NCBI GenBank assembly: GCA_910579485.1
Contig: CAJTVO010000099.1
Location: 245 to 13,024 of the forward strand
Length of the DNA: 12,780 nucleotides
Reading direction: 5' to 3'
DNA from: an uncultured Oscillospiraceae bacterium
Lineage (GTDB): Bacteria; Bacillota; Clostridia; Oscillospirales; Oscillospiraceae
Below the pieces are notes generated by a model that worked only from the letters and a program-made list of their open reading frames with translations, was not told the origin of the DNA and made no database searches. The translations under genes and the position numbers were made by a program. Shown in pieces: positions 7,183 to 12,780 of this stretch; position 1 is the first letter of the stretch; each line of letters opens with the position of its first letter.

Positions 7183-7203
7183 CTTGGGACGCGCGGTCCC
7201 AAG
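7183..7203. other. Inverted repeat upstream of the 56-aa gene
   Basis: CTTGGGAC (7183-7190) and GTCCCAAG (7196-7203) form a perfect 8-bp stem with a 5-base loop. It lies between the anti-sigma stop and the 56-aa gene, 44 bases before the latter's ATG. There is no adjacent U-run on either strand, so it may be a regulator-binding dyad, a leader hairpin or a weak terminator for the sigma operon. No convincing promoter was recognised in the rest of 7140-7281. Confidence 0.35.
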
Positions 7204-7281
7204 ACAGGTCTTAGTATCTCCGTCCAGGCGGGAAATAAGCATACCGGATGATTTTTCTTTCCTGCAGACGGGTACACAGCC

Positions 7282-8658
7282 TTATGGCAAAATATTCCAA
7301 TCGCCCCAAACGATCTCCGCATCAGCGCCCTGACCAAGTTTTTCCCGCTGAATATGGATATCTATTCCCCAGGCATCCCTGAAGACCTGGGGACCGGCGG
7401 CCAGCCCCCCGTCCTGCATAGCCGGGGCATGGAACATCTCGACGGCCTCGCCGTCTACCAGCGCCGTCTTATTGCCAGCCTGAAGGACGATGGTGACGCC
7501 CCGATAGGTGCAGGCGACTTCCCCCTTAGCCGCGTCCTGGCTGAACGTGCCGCCCAGCCGCTCCGTCAGCTCCTGGACAGGGACAGAAAAACCGCTGCCC
7601 TCCGCCAAAGGTTCCATCCGCCTTATAGTGAAGGGGTCCAGGGAGAAGTCATGCTGTACCGGAACGGACTGGGAGCCGTCCAGAGGATATTCCCTGTCAA
7701 ATACGATGACCGCCGCGATGCTTTCCAGCGTCATAATCTCCTTGAATCGATAGCTGTAGGAGGTCGCACGGCTTTCCGGCTGCCATTCGCCGCCTGTTTC
7801 TTCCATCACCTGCGACTGTGTGCGGATGGAACCGTCTGCCATTCGCAGGAAGATGCGGGGTTTGACCGCCTGCGATGCCGCCTCCGCTTTCACTTGGCAG
7901 GTAAAGGGAGACAACGCAACCTCCTTTATTAACAGGATACCGGAGTCCACCGCAGACGCGGGCAATCCGGAGTAGTCACCCGTTCCAGAAGCCCCTATCT
8001 GCACCGTCACTGACGGCGCGGGCGTCACGGGCACTTCCACCCGCTTTCCCTCCTCCATATAGCCGCAGCAGACAAACAGTGTGTCCACAGGATAGGGCAG
8101 ATCGTCCGCCGCCAGCCGGAATCTGCGGGAATTTTCCTGTTCCGTTTTCAACTCTTTGCTGGAGAAACCCACAGGCCGGAGAGACCCATCGGCCGCGTCC
8201 GGCTCCTTTGCCGGAACCAGGATATCAAAGGTACCGATTGAGATAAAATCACTTGCATGAATGAACGTCTTCGCCTTGTCACTGAGGGCGGTGATGGTAA
8301 CGGTCATAAAGACGTTTCTCTCATCTCCCACGGAGCCCTCCACCGTGAGGGCATAATCCTGGCCGCTCACTGTTCTGGCCTCGCTGTCCACATATTCCCG
8401 CCCGGAGGAAACATCCCCCTGGAACCAGTAAGCGAGCGGGTCCCACATCACGTTGGCCGCGAAGGCCGCCCCCATAAGAGCCACCGCCGCCGCTGCCGCG
8501 ATCAGCACAACACGCAGTTTTTTCGTCATATAACCCTTCCTTTCCGTTTCATCCGTGTCAAGCGCGGCATTGACCCGCGCCTTGACGCGCCTCGTGTCCA
8601 ATCCGGGCGGAGTACCGGGACCACCCGCCGCCCGCCAGAGTTTATCCAGCCGCGCCAT
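7282..8658 (-). CDS. Membrane anti-sigma factor-like protein with C-terminal copper-amine-oxidase-N-like domain
   Basis: A 458-residue single-pass membrane protein co-encoded with the ECF sigma factor and therefore its likely anti-sigma factor. Residues 1-46 are a short basic cytoplasmic segment, 48-68 a membrane helix (LRVVLIAAAAAVALMGAAFAA), and the rest is extracytoplasmic. The part after the helix resembles DUF4179-type anti-sigma sensor domains. Residues ~357-458 (FSVPVQELTERLGG..., ...TALVDGEAVEM..., ...GPQVFRDAWGIDI...) match the Cu_amine_oxidN1 (stalk-like) pattern often found in Firmicute surface proteins. No zinc-binding HxxxCxxC anti-sigma motif is present. The ATG at 8658 has AGGAGG 8 bases upstream and overlaps the sigma gene by 17 bases. 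A second, Shine-Dalgarno-preceded in-frame ATG lies at 8529. The domain assignments are by eye; the partner role follows from context. Confidence 0.82.
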   Translation of the reverse strand: MARLDKLWRAAGGPGTPPGLDTRRVKARVNAALDTDETERKGYMTKKLRVVLIAAAAAVALMGAAFAANVMWDPLAYWFQGDVSSGREYVDSEARTVSGQDYALTVEGSVGDERNVFMTVTITALSDKAKTFIHASDFISIGTFDILVPAKEPDAADGSLRPVGFSSKELKTEQENSRRFRLAADDLPYPVDTLFVCCGYMEEGKRVEVPVTPAPSVTVQIGASGTGDYSGLPASAVDSGILLIKEVALSPFTCQVKAEAASQAVKPRIFLRMADGSIRTQSQVMEETGGEWQPESRATSYSYRFKEIMTLESIAAVIVFDREYPLDGSQSVPVQHDFSLDPFTIRRMEPLAEGSGFSVPVQELTERLGGTFSQDAAKGEVACTYRGVTIVLQAGNKTALVDGEAVEMFHAPAMQDGGLAAGPQVFRDAWGIDIHIQREKLGQGADAEIVWGDWNILP

Positions 8659-9199
8659 CCGTCAGACCTCCTTTTTCGAGTATTTCCTTCAATTTCCGCC
8701 GGGCCCTGCATAACCTGCTTTTTGCCGCCGGAACAGACAGCCCAATATCCCGAGCGATGTCCTTCAGCCGTTCGCCCTCATAATAAAAGCGAAAGACCAA
8801 CTGACCATCCGGCGGCGGCAGGTCCTCCACCGCCCGCCAAAGAGCCTGCGCAAACATCCGCCGCTCCAGCTCATCCTCCAGCGCGCCGCCGCTCTGTTCC
8901 CCAGCCTCATCCAGCGGCAGGGAAGCCGCCGGCGCAGCCCGCAGGCGGTCAACGGCCTTGTTCCGCGCCACCGCCGCCAGCCACGCCTTGATCCCCCGCT
9001 CCGGATCCAGCCGTTCCCGGCTGGACCAGAGCGCAAGGAATGCATCGGATACGACCTCCTCCACATCCTCCGCCGAAGCAGACGCCCCCATAGCATTCCA
9101 TACCACGGCAGACAGATAAGGAGTGTACGCCTCCACAGCGCGGTCAAGCGCCATTCGGTCACCCCTCTTCAGTTTTCGGGCCAGCCTTTCATCGTTCAA
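8642..9199 (-). CDS. ECF-type RNA polymerase sigma factor
   Basis: A 185-residue sigma-70-family ECF protein. Region 2 spans about 20-88, including the core-binding helix AEDVEEVVSDAFLALW (43-58) and GIKAWLAAVARNKAVDRLR (69-87); a variable linker follows; region 4 spans about 118-175 with the helix-turn-helix LKDIARDIGLSVPAAKSRLCRARRKLKE. It directs RNA polymerase to envelope or stress promoters and is presumably held inactive by the membrane partner encoded 17 bases into its own 3' end. The start is a TTG at 9199, with AAGGA 9 bases before it; the next in-frame ATG (residue 16) would cut into region 2, so TTG is preferred. The upstream sequence contains an ECF-type promoter, implying autoregulation. 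Confidence 0.93.
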   Translation of the reverse strand: MNDERLARKLKRGDRMALDRAVEAYTPYLSAVVWNAMGASASAEDVEEVVSDAFLALWSSRERLDPERGIKAWLAAVARNKAVDRLRAAPAASLPLDEAGEQSGGALEDELERRMFAQALWRAVEDLPPPDGQLVFRFYYEGERLKDIARDIGLSVPAAKSRLCRARRKLKEILEKGGLTDGAAG

Positions 9200-9235
9200 G
9201 GTCTCACATCCTTCGGAACCGGTTCTGCTAATAAA

Positions 9236-9262
9236 TACGAATAAACCCGAAAAAAGGTTGCA
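9236..9262 (-). promoter_or_regulatory. ECF-type (probably autoregulated) promoter of the sigma/anti-sigma operon
   Basis: On the minus strand TGCAACC (9256-9262) with a T-run after it, then 16 bases, then CGTA (9236-9239). This AAC...CGTA arrangement with 16 bp spacing is the general form of ECF promoters in Firmicutes. It lies some 37 bases before the TTG start codon. A sigma-A-type promoter is not evident here. Confidence 0.65.
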
Positions 9263-9292
9263 TCATTCCAAAACAATTATCCCCCAGCACCA

Positions 9293-9326
9293 ATAAAAGC
9301 CCCTGCACCCTAACGGACGCAGGAGC
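9293..9326 (-). terminator. Intrinsic terminator downstream of the tRNA-Gln / structured block
   Basis: On the minus strand GCTCCTGC (9319-9326) pairs with GCAGGGGC (9299-9306), 8 bp with one G-U, loop of 12, followed by TTTTAT (9293-9298). It could end a transcript that begins at the tRNA-Gln promoter, which would then carry the structured block as its 3' part, about 340 nt in all. Confidence 0.6.
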
Positions 9327-9390
9327 CTTCTATAAAAATCATCAGCAGTAAAAGCGCTAAACCGCACTTCCAGCATCATCCCGTCCTCCC

Positions 9391-9466
9391 CAACTGCGAG
9401 CCCAATAGGTGCCGCCTTCGGCGGCTTCGCCCGCCGCCAGGGCGGGCGAACTATGGGTCGCAGTTG
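9391..9466. repeat. Nested inverted repeat that folds as a three-way junction
   Basis: An outer stem CAACTGCGA (9391-9399) pairs with TCGCAGTTG (9458-9466) and continues, across single-base bulges at 9400 and 9405, as CCCA/TGGG and TAG/CTA. Inside are two perfect hairpins set back to back: GCCGCCTTCGGCGGC (9411-9425), and a 10-bp stem TTCGCCCGCC (9426-9435) with GGCGGGCGAA (9441-9450) around a 5-base loop. Nearly every base pairs. No reading frame explains it. The fold is symmetrical enough to form on either strand, as DNA or RNA. Likely a palindromic interspersed element or a non-coding RNA module; see findings. Confidence 0.75.
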
Positions 9467-9473
9467 GAAGCGA

Positions 9474-9537
9474 AGAAATCCCCATCATAGCGCAGTTTTC
9501 GCCGGAAGGCGGAAACGGAGCGGTGATGGGGATTTCT
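9474..9537. repeat. Long inverted repeat / hairpin next to tRNA-Gln
   Basis: AGAAATCCCCATCA (9474-9487) and TGATGGGGATTTCT (9524-9537) are a perfect 14-bp inverted repeat. Inside, CGC/GCG and then an 8-bp stem TTTTCGCC / GGCGGAAA closed by a GGAA (GNRA-type) loop complete a 64-base hairpin. It begins 7 bases after the three-way-junction repeat and ends 4 bases from the encoded CCA of the tRNA. The U-rich outer arm could give some termination activity on the minus strand, but there is no clean T-run. Confidence 0.75.
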
Positions 9538-9541
9538 GAGC

Positions 9542-9615
9542 TGGCAGCGGGAGAAGGATTCGAACCCTCACATACGGAGTCAGAGTCCGCTGTGCTACCT
9601 TTACACAATCCCGCT
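9542..9615 (-). tRNA. tRNA-Gln (anticodon CUG), CCA encoded
   Basis: A full cloverleaf on the minus strand: acceptor AGCGGGA/TCCCGCT (7 bp), D arm GTGT/GCAC, anticodon stem GCGGA/TCCGT with loop CTCTGAC giving anticodon CTG (plus-strand 9581-9583), a 4-base variable region, and T arm GAGGG-TTCGAAT-CCTTC. The discriminator is G, as expected for glutamine, and CCA is encoded at 9542-9544. It reads CAG codons, which suits a GC-rich genome. It is preceded by a near-consensus promoter and stands alone rather than in a tRNA cluster. Confidence 0.97.
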
Positions 9616-9637
9616 GTGTTCATAACGAACAGTGATT

Positions 9638-9665
9638 ATTATACACATTTGCGGCGATTTGTCAA
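9638..9665 (-). promoter_or_regulatory. Near-consensus sigma-A promoter of tRNA-Gln
   Basis: TTGACA (9660-9665), 16 bases, TATAAT (9638-9643): both hexamers are perfect. The predicted start lies about 16 bases before the mature tRNA 5' end. This is the strongest promoter in the window. Confidence 0.9.
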
Positions 9666-9702
9666 GGGGGTATTCTGAAAAAAACAAAAATTTTTCCAAA
9701 CC

Positions 9703-10455
9703 TCACGCCTGGCCGCTGAAACCGGCCTCCACGGGCGCGGCCGGGACGGACTCCGCGGCGGCGGTGTAGTGCTGCACGGCGGTCTCCAAAGAGGCGGAAG
9801 CCGAGGCGGACAGGTCCTGGGCCTGCTGGCGCAGTTCCATCTGCGTGGCGGTCAGCTGGGTCGCCAGCCGGTCGGAGATCTCCGCCTCCCGCATGTAGCC
9901 GGACTCGCGGATCATACGCTGGGTCCGGCGGCGGACCAGCTCCTGGCGCAGGCGGCGCTCCTTCTCCTTGAGCTCCTCCTTTGCGGCCTTCTTCCGGCGG
10001 ATCTCCGTCAGGCGTTCCCGGTCCAGCTCCCGCTTCTTCCGCTCCCCCCGGTTGACGGCCTTCTGGAGCTGGCTGATGGCGGCCTTGATCTTAGCGGCGT
10101 TGTCGCTGTCGGTGCGCAGGGCGGTCTTGAACTGAGCCAAGCGGCGGCGGGCATACCCCGAGGCAGAGTTGACCTCCATGCGGGACCTGGCCCGGGCCAG
10201 CCGGGCGTAGGCCTCCAGCGGCGCATCGCCATACCGCGTGGAACTCTTGGGCAGCTTCATGGCCTCCCGCTGGGCCTCCGCCTTCTCCTGGGCGTCCCGG
10301 ATCATCTCCACCAGATCCTTGCCCTCTTCCTCCTTTTGGGAGAGGGCGGCGGACAGACCGGCGCTCTCCACCGGGGCCCCGGCATCCGCCTGCTGCTGCT
10401 CCCGGGACCATGCCTGCTGGGCGGCGGCCGCGCCGTTAACGCTCATATCCTTCAT
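9703..10455 (-). CDS. Hypothetical coiled-coil protein (250 aa)
   Basis: Not recognised. The protein has an Ala/Gln-rich N-terminus (1-40), a charged helical region (41-70), a helical part (80-135), a very basic and acidic coiled-coil stretch (about 135-185, with RGERKKRELDRERL and KAAKEELKEKERRLRQEL), and an Ala/Ser-rich helical C-terminus. There is no signal peptide, membrane segment or cysteine, so it is a soluble, elongated, probably oligomeric protein. The frame is open upstream to 10680, but the ATG at 10455 is chosen for its GGAGG 6 bases before; the upstream 75 residues run through the promoter region of rex. It is divergent from rex. A weak promoter candidate (TTGGGG, 18 bases, TATAAA) lies before it. 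After the stop there is a T-rich tract without a convincing stem. Confidence 0.82.
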   Translation of the reverse strand: MKDMSVNGAAAAQQAWSREQQQADAGAPVESAGLSAALSQKEEEGKDLVEMIRDAQEKAEAQREAMKLPKSSTRYGDAPLEAYARLARARSRMEVNSASGYARRRLAQFKTALRTDSDNAAKIKAAISQLQKAVNRGERKKRELDRERLTEIRRKKAAKEELKEKERRLRQELVRRRTQRMIRESGYMREAEISDRLATQLTATQMELRQQAQDLSASASASLETAVQHYTAAAESVPAAPVEAGFSGQA

Positions 10456-10616
10456 GTCGCTCCTCCATTCCTTTCCCCCGCTTTTATAGGTATATCGGCA
10501 GAAACTCCCCAAAAGGAAAGCCCAGCCGCCGGAATTTCTCCACGGCTTCCCCTCCGCCGCGGGCGGTCCCCCCTGACAGGACTGGCGATCCAGGGCAAAA
10601 ATACCAGCCCTCCCGG

Positions 10617-10646
10617 ATTGACAAGTTATTGTCAATGTAGTAAAAT
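10617..10646 (+). promoter_or_regulatory. rex promoter with an overlapping Rex-like operator
   Basis: TTGACA (10618-10623), 17 bases, TAAAAT (10641-10646) form a good sigma-A promoter for rex. The -35 is embedded in a perfect palindrome, ATTGACAA-GTTA-TTGTCAAT (10617-10636). Its 18-bp core has the layout of the Firmicute Rex box (TTGTTAA-N4-TTAACAA) with two symmetrical changes per half-site. Autoregulation by Rex is known in the family and is the simplest reading. Confidence 0.7.
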
Positions 10647-10679
10647 GTAAAAAAATATCCTTGTGTTTTGGAGGGTGCA

Positions 10680-11318
10680 ATGCAAACTATGAAAAAGCAA
10701 AACGTATCTGACGCGGTCATCCGGCGCCTTCCCCGCTATTACCGCTACCTGGACGACCTCCACTTAAAGGGCAGCGTGCGCATCTCCTCCAGCGTGCTGG
10801 GCGAGAAGATGGGGATCACCGCCTCCCAGATCCGGCAGGACCTGAGCTGCTTCGGCGAGTTCGGCCAGCAGGGCTACGGCTATAACGTGGACGAGCTGCG
10901 GGGCGAGATCGGCCGTATCCTGGGCGTGGACCAGAGCCACCGGATCATCGTGGTGGGCGTGGGCAACCTGGGCCGGGCCCTGATCCAGAATTTCCGGTTC
11001 AACGACACGGGCTTCCTGCTGGAGGCGGCTTTCGACGTGTCCCCCGCCCTGGTGGGCACGGACATCGCCGGCGTTCCGGTGCTGGATACCACGGAGCTGG
11101 AGCGCTTCGTCCCCGAGCACAAGCCCGACGTGGCGGTACTCACCGTCCCCCGGGCGGCGGCCCAGCAGATGGCGGACCGGCTCATCGGCCTGGGCGTGCG
11201 GGGCTTCTGGAACTTCACCAATGTAGAGCTGTCCAGCCAAGCGGAGAACGTCCGCTTCGAGGACGTACACTTTGCCGACAGCCTGCTGACCCTCAGCTAC
11301 CGTATCACCAAGCGTTAG
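10680..11318 (+). CDS. rex: Rex, redox-sensing transcriptional repressor
   Basis: Rex senses the NADH/NAD+ ratio and represses fermentation and respiration genes until NADH rises. The 212 residues contain the N-terminal winged helix (about 10-75, IRRLPRYYRYLDDL... and GEKMGITASQIRQDLSCFGEFGQQGYGY) and a Rossmann domain with the NAD-binding glycine motif VVGVGNLGRAL (91-101), ending with the dimer-swap helix FADSLLTLSYRITKR. A TTG at 10668 also opens this frame, but it overlaps the GGAGG at 10670-10674; the ATG at 10680 lies 5 bases after that ribosome site and is preferred. It is followed after 25 bases by a secreted SLH protein on the same strand, without a terminator between them. Confidence 0.97.
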   Translation: MQTMKKQNVSDAVIRRLPRYYRYLDDLHLKGSVRISSSVLGEKMGITASQIRQDLSCFGEFGQQGYGYNVDELRGEIGRILGVDQSHRIIVVGVGNLGRALIQNFRFNDTGFLLEAAFDVSPALVGTDIAGVPVLDTTELERFVPEHKPDVAVLTVPRAAAQQMADRLIGLGVRGFWNFTNVELSSQAENVRFEDVHFADSLLTLSYRITKR

Positions 11319-11343
11319 CTGCCTGCGAAAAAGGAGACTCTCT

Positions 11344-12426
11344 ATGAAAAAAGCGACCTCCCTCCTGCTGGGACTGCTGCTGTGCCTCGCGGCGCTGGCA
11401 GCCTCCGGCGGGAGCCAGGGGGACCCCCTTATTTCCCTGTCCTACCTGACGGGCGCCTTCGCGCAGTCCCTTGAGGACGCGCTGGACGCCCGCCTGGACA
11501 CCTCCGACGAGGCCGTCCGCGCCGCCATAGGCCGGGAGCCTTCCTCCCCTCCGGCGGACTCCTCCCATCTGGCGGAGCATACGCTGAAGGAGGGAGACGT
11601 CCTCTCCGGCTCCACCGGACTGGTGGTGGTGCCCTTGGGAGGCAGCATCCGCCTGGACGTGTCCGGCGGCGCGGTAGTGGACGTGACCGCCGGGGAGGAG
11701 GCCCTTCCGGGCCATCTTCTGACGGCGAACCACCGCTACATCGTGGCGGAGAACGCCCAGGCGGGCTTCACCGTGACCTCCGCGGCGGCGGTGCTGTCCT
11801 TTGAGGGCGGCGGAACGCTGACCCGTTCCCTGTCCCCGGACTACTACTCTGCCGCCCTCGCCCTGCGGGAGGCGGGGCTCTTCCGGGGCAGCGGCTCCGG
11901 GGTGGGCGAGGGCTTCGATCTGTACCTGGCTCCCACCCGCGGGGAGAGCCTGGTCATGTTCCTCCGCCTGCTGGGGGAGGAGTCGGACGCGCTGGCATTC
12001 AACGGCACCCATCCCTTTACGGACGTGCCCGGGTGGCTGTCCCCCTATGTGGCCTGGGCCTGGCAGAAGGGATACACCAGCGGCGTGGCGGCGGACCGGT
12101 TCGGCTCCGGCCAGCCGGTGACCGCCGTAGAGTACGAGGAGTTCCTCCTCCGGGCGCTGGGGTACAGCGTGGCCGGGGTGGACGACTATCGCACCAGCCT
12201 GGAGCGCGCCCTGGCCCTCGGGGCGCTGACCCAGGGGGAGTACGACATGCTGCGGGAGAGCGTGTTCCTGCGGGCCCACACGGCCTACGTCTCCTGGTAC
12301 AGCCTGGATATGCCCCTGAACGGCGGCGGGGAGACCTTGGCCCAGCACCTGACGGCCGCGAACCGGATAACGGAGGAGCAGCTGGAGGCCGCCCGCGCCC
12401 AGATAAATTTCTCCCGAATTTCCTGA
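11344..12426 (+). CDS. Secreted SLH-domain-containing protein (360 aa)
   Basis: An exported protein with a typical signal peptide (MKKATSLLLGLLLCLAALAA, cut near residue 20; no proper lipobox). The region 80-160 is beta-rich (LKEGDVLSGSTGLVVVPLGGSIRLDVSGG...), a possible surface or binding domain. Residues ~165-275 look like S-layer-homology repeats: YYSAALALREAGLFRG..., then HPFTDVPGWLSPYVAWAWQKGYTSGVAADRFGSGQPVTAVEYEEFLLRALGYS, the classic FxDVP...YVAWAxxKGxxxG pattern. SLH domains anchor proteins to secondary cell-wall polymers. The ATG has AAGGAG 8 bases upstream, and the gene lies 25 bases behind rex, so both may share a transcript. No catalytic domain is recognised. Confidence 0.87.
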   Translation: MKKATSLLLGLLLCLAALAASGGSQGDPLISLSYLTGAFAQSLEDALDARLDTSDEAVRAAIGREPSSPPADSSHLAEHTLKEGDVLSGSTGLVVVPLGGSIRLDVSGGAVVDVTAGEEALPGHLLTANHRYIVAENAQAGFTVTSAAAVLSFEGGGTLTRSLSPDYYSAALALREAGLFRGSGSGVGEGFDLYLAPTRGESLVMFLRLLGEESDALAFNGTHPFTDVPGWLSPYVAWAWQKGYTSGVAADRFGSGQPVTAVEYEEFLLRALGYSVAGVDDYRTSLERALALGALTQGEYDMLRESVFLRAHTAYVSWYSLDMPLNGGGETLAQHLTAANRITEEQLEAARAQINFSRIS

Positions 12427-12435
12427 CGGATAGGA

Positions 12436-12461
12436 ACCACCGGCGGATACCTGCATAGGAT
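12436..12461 (+). promoter_or_regulatory. Possible sigma-K-like promoter of the cysteine-rich gene
   Basis: AC (12436-12437), 16 bases, CATAGGAT (12454-12461) matches the mother-cell sigma-K form AC-N16-CATANNNT. The elements are short, so a chance match is realistic; the fit with a coat-like high-cysteine product is what makes it worth noting. Confidence 0.3.
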
Positions 12462-12465
12462 GAAC

Positions 12466-12485
12466 TGAGGCGCGGGAATGCCTCA
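12466..12485 (+). other. Leader hairpin before the cysteine-rich gene
   Basis: TGAGGC (12466-12471) and GCCTCA (12480-12485) form a 6-bp stem with an 8-base loop, ending 9 bases before AGGAGG. No U-run follows, so it is more likely a leader structure than the terminator of the SLH gene. Confidence 0.35.
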
Positions 12486-12509
12486 CATCTCACAGGAGGT
12501 ATTTGCTTT

Positions 12510-12728
12510 ATGTGGAACAACAACGGTTTTGGCGGCGGCGGTTGCTGCTGGATCATCATCCTGATCATCATCCTGTGCTGCTGCTGCGGCAACGGGAACG
12601 GCGGCATCTGCGGCGGTGGCTGCGGCGGGTGCAACTGCGGCTGCAACAACAATTGCAACTGCGGCTGTAACTGCGGATGCAACTGTGGCTGCAACAACAG
12701 CTGCGGCTGCAACGACGGCTGCTGCTGA
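12510..12728 (+). CDS. Ultra cysteine-rich small protein (72 aa), chorion-like high-cysteine type
   Basis: 22 of 72 residues are cysteine. The N-terminus MWNNNGFGGGG is followed by CC, a hydrophobic stretch WIIILIIIL (14-22) and CCCC (23-26), then a Gly/Asn/Cys tail dominated by repeats of NCGC (encoded by AAC-TGC-GGC-TGC type units) ending NDGCC. Short Clostridia proteins annotated as 'chorion class high-cysteine protein' share this look. The hydrophobic part suggests a membrane or coat anchor, and the tail a dense thiol zone for metal binding or disulfide cross-linking; neither is demonstrated. AGGAGG lies 10 bases before the ATG. A sigma-K-like promoter is possible upstream. The last 52 bases of the window after the stop contain no gene. 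Confidence 0.85.
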   Translation: MWNNNGFGGGGCCWIIILIIILCCCCGNGNGGICGGGCGGCNCGCNNNCNCGCNCGCNCGCNNSCGCNDGCC

Positions 12729-12780
12729 CCACCCGGCGCACATACAAAAGTAAAAGATCGAGGACCCCGCGCCCACAGGG

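Noticed and set aside
9391..9537. CRISPR array
   Set aside because: The repeats are nested palindromes of differing sequence, with no regularly spaced identical repeats and no cas genes nearby.
9467..9545. Integration (att) site at the tRNA 3' end
   Set aside because: No duplicated tRNA 3' segment and no integrase are visible in the window.
9357..9678. ORFs of 88 and 89 codons on both strands
   Set aside because: Both run through the tRNA-Gln gene and the palindromic block; the openness is an effect of those sequences.
10456..10680. Extended N-terminus of the coiled-coil protein (325 aa form)
   Set aside because: The extra residues lie across the rex promoter region and lack a ribosome site, while the ATG at 10455 has GGAGG.
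11305..12486. Minus-strand ORF of 393 codons
   Set aside because: Antisense to the SLH-domain gene; no ribosome site and shadow-type composition.
12017..12776. Minus-strand ORFs rich in Gln/Pro/Leu or Ala/Val
   Set aside because: They are reverse readings of the NCGC-repeat codons and the SLH gene.

Overview
The window comes from a GC-rich, probably spore-forming Firmicute, most likely a gut Clostridia of the Oscillospiraceae type (Flavonifractor, Lawsonibacter or Intestinimonas-like). This rests on the combination of strong AGGAGG ribosome sites, sigma-A promoters, UvrA/UvrB/RadC/Rex orthologues, an SLH-type secreted protein and a chorion-like high-cysteine small protein. The genus is inferred from style, not from a database match.

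Positions 1-6800 (minus strand) are a DNA-repair block: radC, then uvrB, then uvrA, which runs off the left edge. Between uvrB and uvrA lies a roughly 1.5-kb stretch, AT-rich at the uvrB end, that does not belong to the repair pathway: a small divergent plus-strand ORF, a XRE-type regulator, and an M28-family metallopeptidase with a membrane segment inside its catalytic domain. The regulator and the small ORF share a divergent control region with repeated operator-like motifs. uvrA appears to have its own promoter with a LexA/SOS-like box, inside the end of the peptidase gene.

Positions 6800-9300 (minus strand) hold a 56-residue glycine/alanine-rich membrane-type protein with a strong terminator behind it, and a two-gene ECF sigma / membrane anti-sigma operon. 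In front of the sigma gene is a promoter of the ECF type (TGCAACC, 16 bases, CGTA), suggesting autoregulation. The anti-sigma protein ends in a copper-amine-oxidase-N-like domain.

Positions 9300-9700 hold a tRNA-Gln(CUG) with encoded CCA and a near-perfect promoter. Immediately downstream, before a candidate terminator, is a 147-base block of nested inverted repeats: one segment folds as a three-way junction, the other as a long GNRA-capped hairpin. No protein explains this block. It is either a palindromic repeat mosaic/MITE or a tRNA-linked structured RNA, and is the most unusual part of the window.

Positions 9700-12780 hold a coiled-coil protein of unknown function (minus strand), facing away from rex (redox-sensing repressor, plus strand), whose promoter -35 box is embedded in a perfect palindrome with Rex-site geometry. 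Downstream follow a secreted SLH-domain protein and a 72-residue protein that is 31% cysteine, with a membrane-like stretch and an NCGC-repeat tail, possibly under a sporulation promoter.
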